DNA of 64,000 nucleotides from Darksidea phi (taxonomy: Eukaryota > Ascomycota > Dothideomycetes > Pleosporales > Lentitheciaceae), in the NCBI GenBank assembly GCA_030770425.1, contig JASJFT010000050.1, forward strand, positions 184,484-248,483. Reading direction: 5' to 3'. The notes below the pieces were generated by a model, which saw nothing but the letters and a program-made list of their open reading frames with translations, had not been told where the DNA came from and did not search any database. Below are positions 9,241 through 20,632 of this stretch, piece by piece. Position 1 is the first letter of the stretch, and each line of letters opens with the position of its first letter. The translations under genes were made by a program, and so were the position numbers.

Positions 9241-11162
9241 ATGCTTCATTCGAATAACTTAGCACCTTTCAGCGGGTCCTCTCGCGCAATTTCTTTCAAT
9301 GCAGCCGCCACCGACACAGATCCCGAAGGCCAAGACTTGCAGCTACTGCTTCGAGCATCTACAACTTTTTACGAACGGATCCTGACAGACTGGTGATACC
9401 GGGAGCTCTTCAGCTAGTTTGTCAGCTTCTCCTGCGCAACAGCAATAGTAGTGGTGCTGTGCGTCTCCAGCGGAAAGAAGCAGCCACAGTACATCATCCC
9501 CGGAATCACTATGGACGCCTATATTACAGTATTCGCCTGTATATCGAAAGCAGCATTAGTATTGACCGTCTCACAAGCGATTGGTCGGTTGAAATAGATA
9601 TGGTTTCGAAACGAAAGCAACTTTGGGAATTCGCTCTGTTCAATGGAGCCAGTTGGGGCCCTTGGGGGTCTCTGGCGCTTTTGACAAGAACGAAATGCAG
9701 GTAAGAGCATCACTCGTAGGGCTCGGGTCCGTGATTCATGTAAATTTTAGCCATGTTGTCTCGCTGGGAGCTGTCATTATTGTGTTGGCTCTAGCGTGCG
9801 AGCCGTTTCTCCAGCAGGTTGTCGTTTATCCCGAACGAGCAATACCAGTCGGGACAGCCTTAAGCAAAGCCGTCACTTCATATGATCTAGACTTTCTGCC
9901 GAGCACACGTACCCCGGCAACGATGACAGGTCAACTAGGGCTGATGCATCCATGCGATTGACAATCGATGCGGCGATCTTGATGTAGAACCAAGCATTCA
10001 AACATGTGCCCGTGGTTTGCCCAACGAGCAACTGCACATTTCCTGGCTATTCAACTTTGGTCGTGCGTCACCAGTGTACGGATGTGTCTCAACACTTGGA
10101 GTATATATGCTAAAATAATACCATCTTAGGTGGTGGTACAATGCTCATTCAAAACCCTTGTGGCTTTCAATTCGATGGCATCTTCATCGCTGGAACATCA
10201 AATTACGGACGGGACACAGTTACCAGTTTATCCACCATTGTAGTAAATACTACCGGTACATCAGTAAGCTTCAGGCCGTTCTTGGCATCCACTGTCTATG
10301 GTAACGCCACGTTCCCCATTGTCGACTTTTACGTTGGATACATTCCTGATGGTCTACCGGCAGTGCAAATAAATGACATGCCTGCGTTTCTGGAATGTCT
10401 GATTAGCTGGTGCATCAAGACACTCAGTACCACAGTGATAGAGAGAATCACCCACCAACGAACGATCGAGACGCTCACAGTGCAGCCCGAGACCAAATGG
10501 CAGGACGACGCCGATCATCCCGTTTTGGCAGTTATGACTAGGGACAATAAGGCTTTCGAGATTCTCAATGACACGACCCGTTATTCGCGATATGCAATAC
10601 AAGGTGATTTACCGAAATACCTCTTTCAAGATGCGAGGGACAACTTCACCGAATTTTCTGGCATTTGCAATTTCCATCAGAAACCGCCATACGACTTCAA
10701 TTCGGTACTCTCCAACTTGACAGATGCTGTTACGAACGACCTAAGAATACGGTCCAACAACGTGAACGAAGTTGTGGGAATAGCCTGGGGCACCGAGCAG
10801 TACGTGAAGATAAGATGGGCCTGGTTGTCTTTGCCATCAGCATTGCTCTTCAGCATCTTATTCTAATGGCTGCGACAATCGCGAAGAGTCACAAGACGAA
10901 TACTCCGGCCTGGAAGTCATCTGCTCTTGCTGTACTGCTACGTGGCTTAACTGAGGACACGCGAAATAAGATCGATTCGGATGCATCGCAATGTCAAGTG
11001 GAGGCATTTTCACAACAGTTGCGAGTGAAGTTATCCTCGGGTGGGGGGAGGGCCAACTTACAGCCGTATGATAATTTTCACCGAGTTGGAGGTGGACCCT
11101 ACCAGGTTTGGGGCTGTGTTACAAGCGACCAGTGTTGGATGACTCACTTACTGGCTGAGTAG
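9241..11162 (+). pseudogene. DUF3176-family membrane protein, multiply disrupted
   Basis: From the ATG at 9241 an open frame leads into ERILTDW*YRELFS*FVSF, then GITMDAYITVFACISKAALV and SQAIGRLK*IWF. This is the N-terminal membrane region of fungal DUF3176 proteins, with three stop codons where the family has tryptophan (TGG read as TGA, TAG, TAG). The frame then shifts to GASWGPWGSLALL, the conserved GPWG segment, then a membrane helix followed by EPFLQQVVVYPERAIPVGTA. A further shift leads to the conserved VCPTSNCTFPGYSTL near 10020. From 10141 a 241-codon frame carries the glycosylated C-terminal half up to YVKIRWAWLSLPSALLFS, and one last shift gives TPAWKSSALAVLLRGL, the family's C-terminal motif. 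All landmarks are in order. Lesions: at least four stops and about four frame changes. Family function is unknown. Introns could explain some shifts, but not the Trp stops. Confidence 0.8.
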
Positions 11163-11192
11163 ATTCTGCTCCGCCTTAAGGCAGCCACTCGG

Positions 11193-11200
11193 TATATAAG
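11193..11200 (+). promoter_or_regulatory. TATA box-like element of the F-box-like gene
   Basis: TATATAAG lies about 50 bases upstream of the ATG at 11251, the usual fungal spacing for a core promoter with a short leader. Seen directly; use as a TATA box is inferred. Confidence 0.45.
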
Positions 11201-11250
11201 AGCCGTTGCAACGACTGCGGTTATTCTTCTTAGCAATTCACAATACGAAG

Positions 11251-11844
11251 ATGGCGGATCCACGCATTAACGACCCAATCAAACTTCCGGAAGCTACAAC
11301 ACCACGCTTTCCGATCGGCCTTCCTAGCGAGCTCTGGTTACAAGTTCTGGAAAACATCTCCGACATTGAATATCTCTGGACTACAGTGCGACCCCTCTCA
11401 CGGACATACAAATCCTACATTGAACGAATCGTCGCGACCGATCTCTCAAATCTGTCAATATCACTCTCACTTCCGCGCCACGACCCTGTCACTGGTAGTC
11501 TTCGCTATCGCGGCATAGTACCAGGAGCCGAAGTGACGCTTCGATATGCTAGCCTGGATGGACCAAAATCGGTGATGACGCTGACGACGCCCGTCGAATA
11601 TCCCAGTGGCGCAACTATGGAGCAGTTAAATGCCACGAATGTGCTGTGTAAGGAGCGATTGGACAAAGCGGCAGCATGGATGTGGTTTGGTGCCTATCGA
11701 GGGAAAGGCATAACAATCAGCACGAGCAAGGATATACGCTGGGATGCTGAGGCGAAAGTGTGGCTCTGGAGAGTGCAATGGAAAAGGCTTGTCGGCGCGT
11801 ACTGTGAAGCCAAGGAGAAGAGGCGACGCACGCAACGGAATTAA
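11251..11844 (+). CDS. F-box-like fungal protein, unknown function
   Basis: Single exon, 197 residues from the ATG at 11251 (MADPRINDP). An ATG 15 codons upstream is in frame but overlaps the TATA-proximal leader. Residues about 22-60 read IGLPSELWLQVLENISDIEY then LWTTVRPLSRTYKSYIERI, an F-box-like helical motif common in fungal accessory proteins. The remainder has a conserved-looking TLTTPVEYPSG stretch and ends in a basic KEKRRRTQR tail. No signal peptide or membrane segment. F-box proteins link substrates to SCF ubiquitin ligases, but the degenerate motif here does not prove that role. The gene lies directly downstream of the DUF3176 pseudogene on the same strand and appears intact. Confidence 0.68.
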   Translation: MADPRINDPIKLPEATTPRFPIGLPSELWLQVLENISDIEYLWTTVRPLSRTYKSYIERIVATDLSNLSISLSLPRHDPVTGSLRYRGIVPGAEVTLRYASLDGPKSVMTLTTPVEYPSGATMEQLNATNVLCKERLDKAAAWMWFGAYRGKGITISTSKDIRWDAEAKVWLWRVQWKRLVGAYCEAKEKRRRTQRN

Positions 11845-12378
11845 ACGAGTGTACTGCATGATGATACGTATGAGGATGTTATGCAATGATAGACAATCTT
11901 AAGCCTTGAGCGGATCTGGAACGCAGGAGGGCCGCCTTCCCCAATTGAACCTGAGACAACCTGTGGCAGGTCCGTCTCAACACGCTGCCTGAGACATCAC
12001 CATGTTTCGGCACCTTCCACGCATGAAATGCCCATGGCAGCTCAAAGGCTCACCTAGGATGGAAGCATGGAAGCATGGAAGCGTATGAGGGAGAAACGTT
12101 ACCGGCAACGCAGTAAAAAATAAGTTTTATATTTCGTAAATATACTTAGCGCCAATAAGAAATAAAGCGCCCTTAGAACCAGTCCGAATGAAGCGCTGCG
12201 CTTCATCCTCCGTAGAGTGTTAGCTTTGTACTCTTCTCCGAGGACAAAAGCCGTAGTCTATGTCAATGACGAACCCAAGAATCTCGAAGAAAAATACTAT
12301 TACCACATGGTAGCTTCCAACACTCTCTTCACTACCTCTGCCACTTCATTCCCAGCTGATTGTGCTTGGCCTGATTGT
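11845..12378. other. Intergenic region between convergent genes
   Basis: No gene. It contains an 8-base motif ATGGAAGC repeated three times in tandem at 12059-12082 and a TA-rich stretch at about 12115-12170 that may hold the 3' ends of the two convergent transcripts. Confidence 0.5.
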
Positions 12379-13677
12379 TCATGCAATGAACTCGCGAGCA
12401 GCAAACTTGTTTCGGCGGGCTTTTCCTCGTCCAAAGCGTCCGAATCCACCTTGGCCCTGACCTTGACCCTGCTGACCTTGACCTTGACCTTGCTGACCTT
12501 GACCTTGACCTTGCTGACCTTGACCTTGACCCTGCTGACCTTGACCTTGACCTTGCTGACCTTGACCTTGACCTTGCTGACCTTGACCTTGACCTTGTTG
12601 ACCTTGACCTTGGCCTTGCTGACCGTTCTGATTCTGATTGTTGTTGTTATTGTTGTTGTTGTTATTATTGTTGTTGTTGTTAGCATTGGCCGTAACTTGG
12701 AATCGAACGCAGTCGTCCTGGGGTCCACGCTGGGCGACCGGCATGAGCACGGGCTGATGGTTGCTAGCCGAAGTCATAGAGCAAACGCGGTAGAACCCCT
12801 CAGGAAGGCCGGCAGCGAGGCTCGCGGTCAAGGTGCCTTGGCCGTCGCCTGCGTCATTGATGCCCTTGAAGAAGACGAAATCCTCCGCATTCAGAGGCTC
12901 AGTTGGATTCTCAACACCAGTGTCTTGAACGGTAATGTGGGTGTGGCCGACGATTACGCCTCCCTGGAGATCTTGAGGCGCAGCGTAGTAAGTGTTGTCA
13001 GGGTTGGTGAAAGTTCCTGCCTGAAGATTGGCAATCTTGACCTGGAAGTCGATATTCGTATTGGGGGCAATTTGTTGGTTGTTCTGCGGATTGAGCATAA
13101 CAGCCGATACCATTTGGTTGGCGGCCGGAATCTTGCCCATGGCTGAAAAAGTTAATTTGCTGTTTCGTTGATGAATGCTGGGTATACTTACGAATGCCGT
13201 TGCAAGACCCTTGCTTGACCTGAAGACCGTTGGTGAGGGTTTCGCCAGTACAGAAGTTGATGAAGTTGGCATCATCACTGTTGTGGTCAGCGAAAGTGAG
13301 AGCATGCTTTGAATGTTGTCTACTTACGTAGCAGAAGCAGCTTGTCCTTCCTCGGCATCGGCTAGACCATCGTTTTGACTGTTGGTCTGGACGTTGGCCG
13401 GATTGAGTGCCAGAGCATTGCCGTTGTTGTTATTGTTATTGTTCTGGTTGTTGTTGTTGTTCTGACCCTGATTGTTGTTCTGGCCTTGGTTGTTGTTCTG
13501 GCCCTGGTTGTTGTTCTGGCCCTGACCTCCCTGGCCCTGACCTCCCTGGCCTTGACCTCCCTGACCTTGACCTCCTTGACCTTGACCTCCCTGGCCCTGA
13601 CCTCCCTGACCTTGACCGAACTGGGCGTGGGCAACACCGGCTGCGAGCAGCAAAGGCATGAGCGTGGAGAACCGCAT
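12379..13677 (-). CDS. Egh16-like secreted protein with Gln/Gly and Asn repeats
   Basis: Three exons: 13677-13328, 13277-13192 and 13142-12379, with 50- and 49-nt introns (GTAAGT starts); 399 residues. An in-frame Met at 13698 would add 7 residues; the Met at 13677 starts directly on the signal peptide (MRFSTLMPLLLAAGVAHAQ). After a GGQGQ/NNNQGQ repeat block the conserved domain runs through NFINFCTGETLTNGLQVKQG, IPAANQMVSAV, NTYYAAPQDLQGG then VIVGHTHITVQDTG, FFKGINDAGDGQG and YRVCSMTSASNHQPVLMPVA. These are signatures of the Egh16/Egh16H (gEgh16, MAS) family, proteins first noted as appressorium- or infection-stage transcripts in powdery mildew and rice blast. A poly-Asn run and eight copies of a 7-residue QQGQGQG unit follow, then a basic C-terminus. 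Secreted; molecular function unknown. The repeat expansion at both ends is unusual. Confidence 0.92.
12451..12625 (-). repeat. Eight-copy 21-bp coding tandem repeat
   Basis: Near-identical 21-base units encode the heptapeptide QQGQGQG in the 3' exon of the Egh16-like gene. Copies differ only at synonymous Gln/Gly positions, so the array is young and likely length-variable among strains. A GTT-rich (Asn) microsatellite lies next to it at about 12630-12682. Confidence 0.9.
13440..13620 (-). repeat. 15-bp Gly/Gln and Asn/Gln coding repeats
   Basis: Just after the signal peptide of the Egh16-like gene, 15-base units encoding GGQGQ alternate into NNNQGQ units and a poly-Asn run. The units differ from the 21-base C-terminal array, so two independent expansions flank the conserved domain. 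Confidence 0.85.
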
Positions 13678-13698
13678 GGTGAAGCTGGGTGTGAACAA

Positions 13699-15202
13699 AG
13701 ACTAGCTTTAAAAGAGTGGAAGCCGGCTTGCGGTAGATTACGACGAAAAGACAGACACGTTCAACGTGATCTGGAGTGAGAAGAGGAGGAAGGAAGAGAA
13801 AGGAATGTAACCCTCAATAGAGCCCCGAGTGCAGAAGAAAAGTGACTGAGGATGGCGGCAAAAGTAGACTTGGACGACCATGAGAAGGTCTTTAATCCCC
13901 TTGGCGATACTCACCGAGTGCAAGGCTGGCTAAGGCGGCTGAGGGAACCTCGGGCATGAAACCCACGATGAAGGCGGACGCGTCTCACGAGCCATCCTAG
14001 ATGCCCACCTCAGATAGCGCACAGGCGCGGGAACGCAGAAGCGCCATCTTTCCTGAGGCTTCAACCGCAACCTTACCGTGTCGCATGCGGACAAGGCATT
14101 GACGACGCCGCCGAAAACAGGCAGAGTCCGAGGGACTGAGGAGGTGGGAGTGAGGGTTTGGGACTCGGAAGGTTTGAGGTGGCCCGCCTTAAGCCGCATC
14201 AGGCTGCTTGGCATAATCTTAATGTTTTTCCGCGTCTCAAAGACTCTGCACCCTTCAAACAGCTCTGATGCCCACCAACCTCCTGGGAGGGTGTTCTCGA
14301 CGATCCCGACTGCTGTTCTTCCTGCATACGAGTGACAGAGCAACCGATGCCTCGCCCCCCACCGGCCCCCAGCTCCCTTAGCGCTCCGGCCCCCCAGGTT
14401 CGCTGCCCCTACCGGCCTAGCAGATTCCTAGTTCGGCGAAATTTTGGTTCAATCTGCACCGCGACGTCTGTCATCGTCCGCTGCGACAAGTGACGTTGTT
14501 GGGGAGGGGGGGATCTGAAGCACCAAACAATCCCTCAGCATCATTTCTCGCCCATGCAATTCCCTTTCGTAGCTATCGATTTCAACACGATGCAGGTTCG
14601 GCAGCAGGACCACCGAAGCCGTGACTCGGATTGAAGGTACCAGCATTGGCTCCTTTTCGTGTCTATCAAGATTAATTCCCTCCACTGCTCGCATTACACG
14701 GTCCACATTTGGCCTGTGCCGCCGGATTCATTGTCTCCGACAACCTCTATTATTTGAAGTCTCCTGCGCATAGAGGAAGAACACGAAAGTCGGTCCATTT
14801 CTTGCTTCACGGCCTTATGCTTGCAGCTGTTGCGCCCTGGTAGGTTGTACCTCCCAAGCGAGACGGAAATGGCGCCGTTTATCACACGGGCTGCGTGTCT
14901 TCTGGCAGGTTACCCGCAAATCACACCTCTTGGTATTTCACCCAAGTGTTCGCCAAGCATGCCAGTGTCGCGTCACAAACGTGGCCTACCGCGAATTTCT
15001 CTTGGTTGTTCTTTAGGCCTGAGGCTACTACATACAGCCCCTCATATCCTTGCCTAGTTCCTGGTTTACGACAGCATCTTCTCCACACCTCTCCTCCGCT
15101 GATCTTGCAGGTGACACCAACCCTAACACGCTAGATGACGAAGTCCGATACTTCATCCCACGTTACAGAACTCAACACCGCGCGCCTCTACGCCTCGCCC
15201 TC
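13699..15202. other. Intergenic region
   Basis: 1.5 kb without a supported gene. It includes the promoter of the Egh16-like gene (CT-rich near 13780-13850 on the opposite strand). Open frames of 60-137 codons on both strands carry no recognisable motif. The right end is the 3' flank of the PhzF-family gene. Confidence 0.5.
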
Positions 15203-16478
15203 TCAGATTGTCAATCGACCTTCCATCACTCGAACAGCGCCTCCTTCAAGGACAACCTTGTCAATCCCAGTCTCCTCTTTCATGAGCACATGGATGTGGA
15301 TGTCGCTCTGACGGCCCATCTCCACACCTTGTGTGAGGGTGTACTTCAGTGTCTGCTTGGCCGTACCTTCCATGAGGGATAGGTACGCGGTCAACGCACT
15401 GGCTGCACTCCCGGTAGCTGGATCCTCCAAGGTACCTTTCGATACAGTCAGCGCCATTCTTTAATGTATCGATAACCATTTCCGCCCTTCGTCACGACCT
15501 ACGAACGCGTACGATATTCGAAAAGCGTATTCCGATGCATTGGCAATCTTCATGTGACGGAGCAACTTTGCAAGGGTATCGCCTCTCACGGGCTATGAGA
15601 GTATGCAAGCTACGAGACGAAGCAGAACGATGGGCGTCTTCTTGGACGTGGAAGAGCAGTGTACATGTTGACAAGCAACACAGGGTGTGCAGGACTTACC
15701 TTCGATCATCCGCGTTCGTAATCGTTGTTCACCGTCTAGGCCGTCACCCGTCCTGACGAAAAAGTACGTGCCAACAAAGGTTCTGCTCCAGCCTTCATCC
15801 AGACCCATCCCGTTGCTCGATAAACTGGACCCGGACATGGCTACACGCCGGAGTGCCTCCAAGTTCTCGAGCTCGATAAGTACGAAGGTCATTCCTTTCA
15901 CGATGGAGACAATCGGATATTCATCTTTCAGATTCAGTTCGCCTTTACCGCACGCTTCTGCTAGTCGAGGCTGGAATTTGAACAGTTCATCTCGCGACCA
16001 GGTCTGCGTGTGGATACGGCTGCTCGCAACATGTTAGATTTACCTCCGAAAGTAGGGACACATACACGTCGTGGGGAATGGCCGCCTTAGCAGTCTTTTT
16101 AGCCGCATCGTATTGGAGTTGCACCGGTCCGGCCTTCAGATTGAACTTGGCCTCCATCTGACCTTTCACGCCACGCTGTCGAGCAATATCCGAAAGGACG
16201 AAGCAGGCGGTTCCGATGGTTGGATGTCCTGCGAATGGGAGCTCCTCCTTCACAGTGAAGATGTCCACTGTCCACGGATCCGCCTGTGACTCTGCTTCTT
16301 GCTCATGTAGAAATGTCGTCTCTGAGAGGTTGAACTCTCGCGCAATAGTCTGCTTCTGCTCTTGACTCAGCGTGCATGAGCTGGGAACGCGTACAATCGC
16401 GAGTGGATTGCCTTCATACTTTGTATGAGTGAAGACGTCAACGATGGCGTAGTCGAGCTGGAGGGGATTGGATGCCAT
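15203..16478 (-). CDS. PhzF-family isomerase/epimerase-like protein
   Basis: Three exons: 16478-16044, 16003-15700 and 15435-15203; introns of 40 nt (GTAAAT, CTAAC, CAG) and 264 nt (GTAAGT to AAG). The product is 323 residues. Family marks in order: LDYAIVDVFTHTKYEGNPLA at the N-terminus, FNLSETTFL with the catalytic Glu at about residue 53, FAGHPTIGTA (about 81-90), IPHDV, the GMTFVLIELEN strand, and EDPATGSAASAL near the C-terminus. These are the two half-domains of the diaminopimelate-epimerase fold. PhzF itself isomerises a phenazine precursor; fungal homologues are widespread, and their substrates are mostly unknown. There are no other phenazine-like genes nearby, so a phenazine role is not supported. 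The second intron is long for this genome, and the 40-nt first intron is short; both junctions keep frame and restore family sequence. Confidence 0.87.
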
Positions 16479-19199
16479 TTTGTCGAGCTGGTTGCCTAGC
16501 CAGGAAACGAAAGACAGTCGTCCGACTGTGTTGTGCCCAGGTTGCGGAGGGCTGTCCGCGTTCGTTCTATGAGATGGATGGTTTGGCTGGAGTGACTCAT
16601 CGGTGTATCCTAATTTTTCGTGTATCGTACACGCCCTGCCGACCCGTTCGGATCACGTCATTCCGAGCGGAAACTCAGCGGGTCTTGGGGTCGCGTTCAT
16701 AAGATGAAGATTTATTCTCAGCCTCTTTGATGCCGGTCGTGGGATACCATACGTGTAATTACGCGCGCCTTCAGCATGTTGTATCACGGATAACGAAGGT
16801 TCCTGTCTCGTGTTCTTAGCCTCGGCATCACGTGCTCGCCAAACCCCACGGCTAACCAGAGCCACGAAACCAGGGAACGGGTCTCAAAGACTGAAGTATT
16901 AGGAATTGGTGGGACGATGGAACTGATGTTGCCAGGCAGACCTAGGTGAAGCTGAACTTTGTGCCTTCCGTGAACGCACACGCGCAGATTCTCACACACC
17001 GCGGTGAACCTTGATGGCTCGCAGACGGCGCCTTCTCTAAGACGGTGTGGGCGGTCGCCGCACGATCACATCGCCAGTCGTCGCAATTGAAAGCCGCCCG
17101 TAACATGGCCGTTTCCATCGTTGTTCGACTGCAATCCCTCTTCCAGCAAATCATGTCGTGTCGAAGAGGCACTATGTTCACTATTTTGGGCGGGGGCGTG
17201 GCGAGCCGCCAAATATCGACTGTTGTGCCACCCAATTTGGCCACTGTGATCGACTCGGAGATTATTTGGAGCTGAATGCGCGTGGCCGGCGAAAGCGTTG
17301 TGCGGTTGTTTTTGGGGTTTGCAGGCTCCCGAGATGGCCAATGCCGTGACGGTTCCTGGGATGGCTGCAGGAGGGCCCCAATATTGATCGAGTAGGCTAA
17401 CTGGCTTTGGCCGTCGGAGCAAGTCGGGCGCGGTGCTACTGGCGACGAAGTGGGCCGAACAGATTTGCATGTCGTGGGCCAGTCCTCCACCGTTGCGCAC
17501 GCCAGGAACCGAGTCCACAACGCATCGCGGCTGTCAATCGGGGGCTGTCAATCGGGAGCCGTCGTGATGGAAATTGGTGTCGGTCTGGTGCTTTTCCTTG
17601 AATACGATGGCGGTAGCTGTCGAGAGCCATCGGCGCGCGCCTGGGCGTTCTGGCGGCCAGTGTGGGTCCCGGCTTCTCCACGATTGCAGGGTTTGTGCAG
17701 CAACAACCTTGGCCGTCTCGAGGGTGCCCTCCTGCCATCGAAAGGCGGGGGCCTTGCCAAAGGATTGACGAGTAGGGAGTGGGTGTCGGGAGTAGGTAGG
17801 GGGAACTCGACGGCTCGAAGCCGGCGATGCTCCTCGGCTGCATGTGAGCGAATCCGTAACGGCCCACGGTCGTCCTCGCCCTCTGCAGCGCCGGCAGCAC
17901 TTTGCAGCACTCTGCAGCCATTTGCAGCCATTTTCTCATTGGGCCGGCCGAAAAGAATTCTCGTGCGGTGACTGGGTGCTCGCTCGCCGTGCAGCAACTG
18001 CGTCTGCATGGCTAGTGGGCAGTACGCAGGGGAAGACTGCGGGCTGCGATGCACTCCGTTCCGGCGAGACTGCATTTGGGTTGCGGATTGATTACGCTGC
18101 CGTGGTCTCGTCTCTTGCCGGAGCAAACAGCCTCCATGGCCGTCGAGGGCCGCAACTAGCTGGGAGCGCGACTCGCAACCCTCGCAACCGCACCGCAGTC
18201 GGGCTTATGGCCGCCGCCTCGACGCCAGAGCCTCTTCCGCTGCCTCCGCTGGCTCTGCTGACTCCGCTGCCTCCGCTGCCTCCACGCGGTCGCCCAGCAG
18301 TGCTCTGTTGGTCCACGGGGACCGGCCGGGCGAGGACGCAGATGCACCCTCTCTCGGGCGGGCAGAGTGCTGGCTAAAGGGGAACTGGACGGGTCTCGTG
18401 CAGGTCCGCAGGCTGTCGGAGAGCTGCTGCACACCGACGGGGTTGACGACTCGAGCATGTTGCAGCGTGAAGAGAACGTTTGGCCGGCATCCACCTGGAC
18501 GCCACGGGACAGCCCACGACTAAGCTAGCCTCGTCTATGCGCCTTCCCCAGAACCCCTGCCCCCTGCCCTTCCTCCGCCACGGCCTTTCACCTCGCAGCA
18601 TCCTGGTCGCCTGCTACGCTTGCTGCACCAGCTCCAAAAACTCTTCGGTCCCGCGCCCGTCCACAGCTTCAACTTCCCCTTCGCGACCGCTGCCGCTCCG
18701 CCTCTCTCGCCTTGCTCCAGTGCTGCTCCCGTCGCAACCGTGTGCCTCTGCGGTGCGCCTCTGTCCTTCATTTGTTTACTCCCCCACCCACCCCGCCAGC
18801 CTGCCACCCATTTGGCCCCGGCCCGCCTCCAAACCGTGACGAGACCAGGGTGGCCCTCGGAACACCATCGACAGCACCCTTGATCACACCGTCGCCCTGT
18901 GCAAAAGGCTCAACCCAGTCCGTGAAGAGGTGCTCGCCTTTGTTTCTGCACCTGCTCGACTACTCTACGACTACTCTGCTTCTTATTCACCCTTGGTCCC
19001 CCGCCTGCCGGTCGCGACTTCCACTTTTGCTTCCACGCTCCACATCCCACCAGCCCCCCACGCTCTCTTTCCTTCGCTCGGGCCACGCTCTATTCTCGGA
19101 CCAACCTTCTAAAGACGCCCGCCGCGCTCCTCAGACGCGACCTGTCTCTGTGCTGGCACCGGTTACGTCCACACATCAACCCCTCGCGCCCCGGCCGTC
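16479..19199. other. 2.7-kb GC-rich non-coding stretch and long leader
   Basis: Open frames up to about 190 codons occur on both strands between 16.9 and 18.9 kb, overlapping one another, as GC-rich DNA produces by chance. None shows a domain. From about 18540 to 19199 the plus strand is strongly C/T-rich, typical of a fungal promoter and 5' leader of the gene starting at 19200. Repeated short CTGCCTCCGCTG-type and TTTGCAGC-type runs (about 17890-17935 and 18230-18290) are low-complexity. A long regulatory region or an unseen non-coding transcript is possible. Confidence 0.45.
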
Positions 19200-20632
19200 A
19201 TGTCGTCCAACCATTCCCGGAACCCCTCTGAGGAGACCAATGCAACCACCAATTCCTACAACATGATTCTGGAGCACGTCCTACAGTACCCCGGCAGCTA
19301 TGAGATTCCGTTGCGGACAATGTACACGCTCAATTGCGTATCGCGAGCTCAACCACTGCCAAGGGACCTCTCCCGCGCCCCTACGCCTACCGGCAACTCC
19401 GGTAGTACTTCGCCAATTACGGGTCAAAACGCCTGGAACGACACCGAGTCGGCCACAGTAAACTTCACCTCCCAGCTCATGAACCATATCAGCTCCATGC
19501 CTCAGCAGCCGAGTTCACTCCCCCCGACCTTTATTGTCAGTTTCGTGGGCCGCATCTTCGTCCCTAGCCTGTCTCTGGTCGACTTCCCCCAGGCGCTGAC
19601 TGCCCTGGACTACCTTCGAGATCTCGAAACCCGGAGGCGCAAGGAAATGGTCGCTGCCTTCTCACGGGTTCACATCCAGCCAGAGACCTTTGACTCCGAC
19701 ATCGAGACCATCTCCGAACGCTATCCAGGCATTGCACTATGGGCGAAGAATCTCGAAGGCAAGAACAAGAAGGCCGAGGTTCACTATGCCAAGCTGTGGC
19801 TTGGAGTGCGTCGATGGGTGAGCTTCCTTCCGGTCTTCCCTATACTCCTTGTACTAATGACTGCATGAAGATCATGATCAATGAACTGTCACTTCAGCCG
19901 TTTAACAAACTCAACTGCATGGGCATGCTCAATACTCTGCTACCTCCACAGCCACAGAATGGCGCAAAGTTACCCTCGGCATTATTCACCCACCAGACGT
20001 TGAAGCAGGAACGGGAGACCTTCTTCCATTACATCCAACAGGTACAGAAGCATGGCCCAGGTGTGCTCCAGCCTCTGACTGAAGGCGAGAAGACCGCCTG
20101 GCCAGTCGTACAGAAAGAGGTGGACAAGTATCTCCGGGTAGCAAAGAACATCATTGACGACTGCATGGCCACGCTTGGAACCGAGGACTTCAAGCCTGTT
20201 GACGAGGCAAGGAAGGGGAAGAAGACGGACTCTGGTGTTAGCTTTGCATCCGAACTACGCCCTAGCACCGCCTCCAGTATCGAGAAGCCACTGCCAGCCT
20301 CACCCGCCGAGGCTCAGTCCACGCCGAAAGGCCTCAGCAAGCTTGAGAGACTTACGCGGGAATTCAAGCGCATGAGGGTCAAGACCAGGCCCGATGTGGA
20401 AGAGATTGTCAAAATGGACCAGCACTTACCGATGATTGGAGAGAACAGAGGCAAGAAAATTAAGAAGGCGCGGTCCTTGGCCAATCTTAAAGGATCAAAC
20501 GCCAGCTTGACATCATTGGTCAGCAGCAGAAAAGGCAGCGATGCCGTTCCCTTCGATGCGGAAGAGATGAAACGGGCTCGGAAGCTATACGAGGTCTCCG
20601 CGAACGCCAAAGGCTCCCTAAAGGCGATATAG
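19200..20632 (+). CDS. Conserved ascomycete protein of unknown function
   Basis: Two exons: 19200-19817 and 19871-20632, with a 53-nt intron (GTGAGC start, AAG end, branch ACTAATGAC), phase 0; 459 residues. The N-terminal MILEHVLQYPGSYEIPLRTM then YTLN segment (about residues 22-45) is, as I remember it, strongly conserved across Pezizomycotina but carries no named function. Further order-looking segments are FVGRIFVPSLSLVDFPQALT then ALDYLRDLETRRR (about 117-150) and MINELSLQPFNKLNCMGMLN at the start of exon 2. The C-terminal third is basic and Ser-rich (LTREFKRMRVKTRPDVEEI, KKIKKARSLANLKGS), resembling a disordered regulatory tail. No signal peptide or membrane segment. It is preceded by an unusually long, pyrimidine-rich leader, a feature of highly regulated fungal genes. 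Confidence 0.85.

Noticed and set aside
12217..13146. 309-codon plus-strand ORF with a Leu/Thr repeat (LTLTLLT)
   Set aside because: It is the antisense of the Egh16-like gene's Gln/Gly array; the opposite strand has introns, a signal peptide and family motifs.
15203..16478. Phenazine biosynthesis cluster suggested by the PhzF homologue
   Set aside because: No other secondary-metabolism or phenazine gene is nearby; PhzF-family proteins are common stand-alone enzymes in fungi.
16942..18126. Overlapping ORFs of 170-192 codons on both strands
   Set aside because: GC-rich DNA gives open frames in several phases at once; none shows a domain or splice-consistent model.
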